The notes under the pieces: model-generated | The model's input: only the letters and a program-made list of their open reading frames with translations | The model's database searches: none | Told to the model about the DNA's origin: nothing | In this document: in pieces, positions 59,596 to 64,000 of the stretch | Numbering within the stretch: the first letter of the stretch is position 1 | How the letters are laid out: every line of letters begins with the position of its first letter | Assembly (NCBI RefSeq): GCF_011927785.1 | Contig: NZ_JAATJK010000001.1 | Coordinates: forward strand, 5,613,001 to 5,677,000 | DNA length: 64,000 nucleotides | From: Micromonospora profundi | GTDB lineage: Bacteria; Actinomycetota; Actinomycetes; Mycobacteriales; Micromonosporaceae | Direction: 5' to 3' | Translations under genes and position numbers: made by a program

Positions 59596-61653
59596 GTGTC
59601 AGCCGAGGCGGGGCCCGCGACGCCCGAGGCCCGGAACGGGGCGGCCCGGCGTGTCCGCCTGCCCGCTGACCGTCGTACGCCCGCTGCCGCCCGCGCTGTC
59701 GTCCGCTCGGTGCTGACCGAGGCGCACCTGGACGACCTGGCCAACGAGGCGCTGCTGCTCACCACCGAGCTGACCACCAACGCCGTCGAACACGCCCGTA
59801 CCGAACTGGACATCGACGTCGTCGCGGACGAGATCGGGCTCACCGTGACAGTCTCCGACTTCGCGCCCGGTGCCGGCGACGACGAGCTGACCATCGGCAG
59901 CCGCAACGACGCGACCGAGATCAACGAGGTGTCCGAGCGAGGTCGCGGGCTGCTGCTTGTCGACCATTTCGCCAGCTGCTGGGGCACCACGTACCTGCCC
60001 ACCGGCAAGGGCGTCTGGTTCCGGCTGGACCGGCCCGGTGCCGACCAGCCGGCCGGCTCCGGCGGTACGTCGCCGACGCCCGGTGCCGCCGACAACGCCG
60101 CGCCGAGCGCCAGCGCCATGAGCGAACTCATGCAGACCGCCCCCGACGCGTACGCGGACGATCCGCTGCCCGACTTCGCCGCGAGCCTGCTCAGCCGGCT
60201 CGCCGAGATGGTCGGCGCGGCCGGTGGCACGATCCGTCTGGACCGGGGCGACGGGCAGGGTTCACAACTGCTTGCGCGTTTCGGCCGGCAGCCCCGCCCC
60301 GGCAGCGAACTGCTCCGGGTGCCCCTGACAGTGCAGCGCCCGTACGCCGGGGAGCTTGAGCTGGATGCCGCGCCGTCGGCGTACGCCCGGCCGCTGGCGG
60401 TGCTCACTGCCGAGCGGCTGTCGCTGCACCTGGAGAACGACCGGCTGCGCCGGGCCGACGTCCGCCGGCAGGCGTGGTTGACGTTCCTGGCCGAGGTGAG
60501 CGAACTGCTGGCGCAGTCGTTGGATGTCGAGCTGACGATGGCGCTGATCCCGCAGCTCGTGGTGCCCCGGCTCGGTCAGTGGTGCGCGGTGCACACCACC
60601 GACGAGTGGGGCCGGCTCCGGCTGGCGGCGGCCAGCCACGCCGACGAGTCGGTGTTGCCGCAGCTGCACAAGGTGCTGGCGGAGACCGGCCCGGATTCGA
60701 TCCAGGCTCGGCTGCGTGAGGCGTCCCGGAGTGCGGCGCAGATCCCGCTCGGCGGGCCGATGGATGGTTTCGCCGTCCCGCTCATCGCCCGGGGTCAGCG
60801 GCTCGGCACCTTGGCGGTGGGCCGGCACCAACGGCACCGGCACGATCCGGACCAGGTGGCAGTGCTGGAGGATGTGGCCCGGCGTGCCGCGCTGGCCATC
60901 GAGAACGCCCGGATTCACGCCGAGCGGCGACGGGTCGCGCAGACACTCCAGCAGTCCCTGCTGCCGCCCGTGCTGCCTGTGGTGGAGGGGATCGGCTTCG
61001 CCGCCGAGTACGTCCCGACGGGCGACGACGCGGAGGTGGGCGGCGACTTCTACGACGTGGTGCCGCTGCCCGACGGGCGCTCCCTTGTGGTGATCGGGGA
61101 CGTCTCGGGCAAGGGGGTGCAGGCGGCGGCCGTCACCGGACTGGTCCGGGACGTGATCCGTGTGCTCGTCGGCGATGGCAAGCCGCTGCCGGAGGTGCTG
61201 GCCCGGCTCAACGAGACGCTCGTCGAGCGGGGCGGCGGCCGGTACTGCACGCTTGCCCTCGCAGCGGTCGGGATGGGTGACGGTGGCCAGCTGGAGGTCT
61301 CCCTGCACCTGGCCGGGCACGACCGGCCGGTGCTGCTGGCCGGTGCGGGTGGCGCCGAGTTCGTCGGCACCGGGGGGACGGCGCTGGGACTGCTCGACAC
61401 GATCATCTCCCCGACGGCGGAGATCACGCTCGCCCCGGGCGACTCGCTGATCTTCTACACCGACGGGGTCACCGAGCGTCGACGCGGCAGGGAGCTGTTC
61501 GGCACCGACCGGTTGCGCCATGCCGCAGCGCCACTGGCCGGGTATTCCGCCGACGTGGTGGCGGCCCGACTGCGGGCCGCCGCGATCAACTTCTCGGTCG
61601 AGCCGCCCCGCGACGACATCGCCATCCTGGTGCTCCGCAACGACACGATCTGA
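59596..61653 (+). CDS. Fused RsbW-like ATPase - GAF - SpoIIE phosphatase
   Basis: A 685-residue regulator with three domains. Residues about 15-145 are an RsbW/SpoIIAB-like HATPase with N-box E58-LTT-N62 and G-box SERGRGLLLVD. A GAF-like sensor region lies at about 285-445. The C-terminal PP2C/SpoIIE phosphatase (about 450-685) has GGDFYDVV, GDVSGKGVQAA, YTDGVTE and DDIAILVLR. It can dephosphorylate a STAS protein and may also phosphorylate one. It is divergent from the giant kinase gene. I chose the GTG at 59596, 8 nt after GGAGGA; a GTG at 59581 is also possible. Confidence 0.9.
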   Translation: MSAEAGPATPEARNGAARRVRLPADRRTPAAARAVVRSVLTEAHLDDLANEALLLTTELTTNAVEHARTELDIDVVADEIGLTVTVSDFAPGAGDDELTIGSRNDATEINEVSERGRGLLLVDHFASCWGTTYLPTGKGVWFRLDRPGADQPAGSGGTSPTPGAADNAAPSASAMSELMQTAPDAYADDPLPDFAASLLSRLAEMVGAAGGTIRLDRGDGQGSQLLARFGRQPRPGSELLRVPLTVQRPYAGELELDAAPSAYARPLAVLTAERLSLHLENDRLRRADVRRQAWLTFLAEVSELLAQSLDVELTMALIPQLVVPRLGQWCAVHTTDEWGRLRLAAASHADESVLPQLHKVLAETGPDSIQARLREASRSAAQIPLGGPMDGFAVPLIARGQRLGTLAVGRHQRHRHDPDQVAVLEDVARRAALAIENARIHAERRRVAQTLQQSLLPPVLPVVEGIGFAAEYVPTGDDAEVGGDFYDVVPLPDGRSLVVIGDVSGKGVQAAAVTGLVRDVIRVLVGDGKPLPEVLARLNETLVERGGGRYCTLALAAVGMGDGGQLEVSLHLAGHDRPVLLAGAGGAEFVGTGGTALGLLDTIISPTAEITLAPGDSLIFYTDGVTERRRGRELFGTDRLRHAAAPLAGYSADVVAARLRAAAINFSVEPPRDDIAILVLRNDTI

Positions 61654-61679
61654 CCGGCCGGCGCCACGCCGCCCGGTCA
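61651..61679. terminator. Hairpin between phosphatase and oxidase genes
   Basis: TGACCGG and CCGGTCA form a 7-bp stem that includes the phosphatase stop codon and sits between convergent genes. Confidence 0.45.
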
Positions 61680-63035
61680 CCGGCCGCCGGGGAGGCGGCC
61701 CGGGGCGAGGCGGTGCTCCGGGTCCAGGTGCTCCTTGGCCGCCTGCAGCCGGGCCAGCCCGGCCAGCTCACCCCACATGTCGACGGCCTGTCGGACCGCG
61801 GCGGGGGCGGAGACGACGACGCAGCGGCCCTGCCGCGCCAGCAGCACCCCACGGACGGCGGCCAGGATGGACGCCACCCGGTCGGGTGCCATTGCGCCGG
61901 GCAGCGCCGCGTGCACCACGCCCAGCCCGGCGGAGCCCCGCACCGGCACCGGGGAGCCGGCCGCGTCGCGCAGCGCGTAGACGGCGGCGTGCAGATCGCC
62001 GATCGGCACCTCCAGGCGCAGCGCCGTGTCGCCGGGGGCGAACGGGTAGCGGCGCCACCACGGCGGCGCGGAGTGGGTGACCGTCGCCTCCCCGTGCAGC
62101 AGACCGACCAGGCGCTCGGCGCGTTCGGTGACGTCGGCCGGGCCGCCCTCCAGCAGCACCACCAGGCTGCCCGCCCGGGATGGGGCGCTGGCCCGTCCCG
62201 ACATCGACGGGTGACGCTCCCGGGCGGTCGCGGCGGGATGGCCGGGCGGGTACGGGGTGCGCGGCCGGGGTGCCCCGGCGGGTAGGTCCAGCTCGATGGC
62301 AGCTGGCTCCAGTCGGGCGGCGAGGATCATCCGGACCAGGTCGTGGACCTCCAGCGGGGTCCACACCGGCCGGGACACCCAGAGCCGGCTGGCCGGCACC
62401 GGCTGCACCCGCAGGCTTGCCGAGACCAGCACGCCGAGGGCGCCCTGCGAGCCGCAGAGCAGCCGAGCCAGGTCGAGCCCGGGGGCGCCGCCACCGGCGC
62501 TGACCAGCTCACCGTCGGCCCCCAGGTAGCGGACACCGAGGAGCTGGTCGCAGGGGCTGCCATGACGGTGCCGCAGCGGGCCGGCCTCTCCGGCGGCGAG
62601 CACCCCGCCCAGTGTCGCACCCGGCGACGGGGCGTCCATGGCGAGCCGCTGCCCGGTGCGTTCCAGAGTGGCCTGGACCGCCCGCAGCGGTGTGCCGGCA
62701 CCCACCTCGGCCACCGGCGCGCCCACCGGCTCGTGACCGATGCCCGCCAGCCGGCCGGTGTCGAGGACGATGTCGACCTGCGTGGGCGTGGCACCCCAGT
62801 CGATCTTCGTGCCGGCGCCGCGGGGCACCACCGCCAGGTCGTGCGCGGCGGCCAGCCGCAGCACCTCGGCCGCGGCGTGCGGGCCACCCGGGACTGCCAC
62901 CCAGCGGGCGGGACGGCCGGCGACCTCGTCGGCCGGCCCGGCGAGGCGGGAGAACGGTGGGCCGCAGATCGCCGCCAACCGCCGGGTGATCTCGATTGCG
63001 CCGGACCGACCGAGGGAACTCGCAGCTGCCGCCAT
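61677..63035 (-). CDS. FAD-binding oxidoreductase, GlcE-like
   Basis: A 452-residue flavoprotein of the vanillyl-alcohol-oxidase/PCMH fold. The FAD-binding N-terminal half has VAVPGGPHAAAEVLRLAAAH, VVPRGAGTKIDWG, then DAPSPGATLGGVLAAGEAGP and CGSQGALGVLVSASLRV. It resembles GlcE, a subunit of glycolate oxidase. No glcD or glcF is adjacent, so substrate is uncertain. It is divergent from the oligopeptidase gene. Confidence 0.83.
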   Translation of the reverse strand: MAAAASSLGRSGAIEITRRLAAICGPPFSRLAGPADEVAGRPARWVAVPGGPHAAAEVLRLAAAHDLAVVPRGAGTKIDWGATPTQVDIVLDTGRLAGIGHEPVGAPVAEVGAGTPLRAVQATLERTGQRLAMDAPSPGATLGGVLAAGEAGPLRHRHGSPCDQLLGVRYLGADGELVSAGGGAPGLDLARLLCGSQGALGVLVSASLRVQPVPASRLWVSRPVWTPLEVHDLVRMILAARLEPAAIELDLPAGAPRPRTPYPPGHPAATARERHPSMSGRASAPSRAGSLVVLLEGGPADVTERAERLVGLLHGEATVTHSAPPWWRRYPFAPGDTALRLEVPIGDLHAAVYALRDAAGSPVPVRGSAGLGVVHAALPGAMAPDRVASILAAVRGVLLARQGRCVVVSAPAAVRQAVDMWGELAGLARLQAAKEHLDPEHRLAPGRLPGGR

Positions 63036-63132
63036 GGCGGCTATCGTACATGTGTTCGAACGCAGTGGTCACGGCATTCGGGGATGCCGCTGGTCCGGCG
63101 CGCGGAGCGGGCCGGCCGGTAACGTGGCCGCC

Positions 63133-64000
63133 GTGACCACCGAGACTGCCCCGCCCGCGGCAAAGCGGGTGCCCACCGAGCGCACCCACCACGGCGACAC
63201 CGTCATCGACGAGTACGCCTGGCTCGCCGCCAAGGACGACCCGGAGACGATCGCCTACCTGACCGCCGAGAACGCGTACACCGAGGAGCGCACCGCGCAC
63301 CTGGCCGACCTCCGTGGAGAGCTGTTCGAGGAGACCCGCCAGCGGACCCGGGAGACCGACCTGTCCGTGCCGACCCGCAAGGGCGGCCACTGGTACTACA
63401 CGCGCACTGTCGAGGGTCAGCAGTACGGGGTGCAGTGCCGCCGCGCCGTCCGTGACGGCGAGACCGAGCCGCCGGTCAGCGCGGATGGCGCACCGCTGGA
63501 CGGCGAGGAGGTGCTGCTCGACGGCAACCTGCTTGCCGAGGGGCACGACTTCTTCTCGCTCGGCGCGTTCGACGTCAGCCCGGACGGTCGCTGGCTCGCC
63601 TACTCCACCGACTTCTCCGGCGACGAGCGCTTCACCTTGCGGGTCAAGGACCTGAGCACCGGCGAACTGCTGCCGGACGAGGTGCCCGACACGTTCTACG
63701 GCACGGCCTGGTCAGCCGACGCGTCGGTGCTGTTCTACGTGACCGTGGACGACGCCTGGCGGCCCAACCGGGTGTGGCGGCACACCATCGGCTCCCCGTC
63801 CTCCGACGACGTGGTGGTCCACCAGGAGGACGACGAACGGTTCTGGGTGGGCGTGGAGCTGACCCGGTCGGAGAAGTTCATCCTGATCGACATCCACAGC
63901 AAGGTCACCAGCGAGGTGCTGGTGATCCCGGCCGGCAACCCGACGGGTGCGCCCGCCGTGATCGCGCCTCGCCGTCAGGGCGTGGAGTACGCCGTCGAGC
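63133..64000 (+). CDS. Oligopeptidase B-like S9 peptidase, 5' part
   Basis: The first 289 codons of a prolyl oligopeptidase family (S9A) gene that runs off the right end. The N-terminus reads RTHHGDTVIDEYAWLAAKDD then PETIAYLTAENAYTEERTAH, typical of PtrB, followed by beta-propeller blades (FDVSPDGRWLAYSTDFSGDE and YGTAWSADASVLFYV). The catalytic domain is outside the window. It has no signal peptide, so it is cytosolic. The GTG at 63133 is the likely start, but a GTG at 63124 is also in frame. Confidence 0.86.
   Translation, partial: MTTETAPPAAKRVPTERTHHGDTVIDEYAWLAAKDDPETIAYLTAENAYTEERTAHLADLRGELFEETRQRTRETDLSVPTRKGGHWYYTRTVEGQQYGVQCRRAVRDGETEPPVSADGAPLDGEEVLLDGNLLAEGHDFFSLGAFDVSPDGRWLAYSTDFSGDERFTLRVKDLSTGELLPDEVPDTFYGTAWSADASVLFYVTVDDAWRPNRVWRHTIGSPSSDDVVVHQEDDERFWVGVELTRSEKFILIDIHSKVTSEVLVIPAGNPTGAPAVIAPRRQGVEYAVE

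Overview
The window is high-GC DNA (roughly 70 percent or more by eye) with many GTG and TTG starts, 1-4 nt stop/start overlaps and Actinobacteria-type gene content. It has a futalosine-type menaquinone pathway, a BldC-like regulator, WXG100/EspC-like proteins, a ResABC/CcdA cytochrome c operon beside hemL, and large partner-switching regulators. This points to a Micromonosporaceae chromosome, probably Micromonospora or a close relative. It reads as core chromosome. I saw no prophage, insertion sequence, CRISPR array, rRNA or tRNA.

Layout. 0.2-2.2 kb: mqnC and a VapBC-type toxin-antitoxin pair. 2.2-5.9 kb: the phenylacetyl-CoA epoxidase operon paaABCDE, leftward, with every junction a GTGA overlap. 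6.3-8.2 kb: two tandem SxxK serine hydrolases. 8.3-11.1 kb: mqnA, an MFS exporter and its ArsR-type regulator. 11.2-14.9 kb: a DUF222/HNH protein behind an SOS-box-like site, then a HelD/HelR-like motor. 14.9-17.2 kb: a leftward type VII-secretion-like cluster. 17.4-20.0 kb: a regulator/ABC transporter operon. 20.1-24.0 kb: a VOC protein, then a BtuFCD-type importer behind a cobalamin riboswitch. 24.0-27.5 kb: divergent secreted M14 and C39 peptidases. 27.5-33.3 kb: two small membrane proteins, mqnE, an NlpC/P60 hydrolase and a Pro/Ala-rich membrane protein. 33.5-39.3 kb: a DEAD-box helicase, a glycolipid-binding protein, a cysteine-desulfhydrase-like enzyme, an SDR, an Lrp regulator and a BldC-like protein. 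39.4-45.1 kb: the UbiX-, UbiA- and UbiD-like late menaquinone genes, split by a terpene synthase and a GntR/DUF1648 pair. 45.2-47.6 kb: an AhpD-like/MarR pair and a FUSC protein. 47.7-53.8 kb: ccsB-resB-ccdA-resA-phosphatase-hemL, leftward. 54.0-61.7 kb: a STAS protein, a response regulator, a poly-HAMP hybrid kinase and a SpoIIE/RsbW-like phosphatase. 61.7-64 kb: a GlcE-like oxidase and the start of an oligopeptidase B gene.

Six menaquinone genes (mqnC, mqnA, mqnE and the mqnM, mqnP, mqnL equivalents) lie in separate transcription units among respiratory-chain assembly genes, so much of the window serves quinone and cytochrome c synthesis. mqnB and mqnD are not here.

The most unusual material is sequence structure. 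There are several different long palindromes or repeats, two of them lying in frame inside real genes (the mqnP-like 5' end and a ccdA loop). A duplicated 60-bp element bridges hemL and the next gene as a small ORF that ends in a GTGA overlap. A seven-copy 276-bp tandem repeat builds the HAMP array of the giant kinase. Candidate operators sit directly upstream of several regulators.
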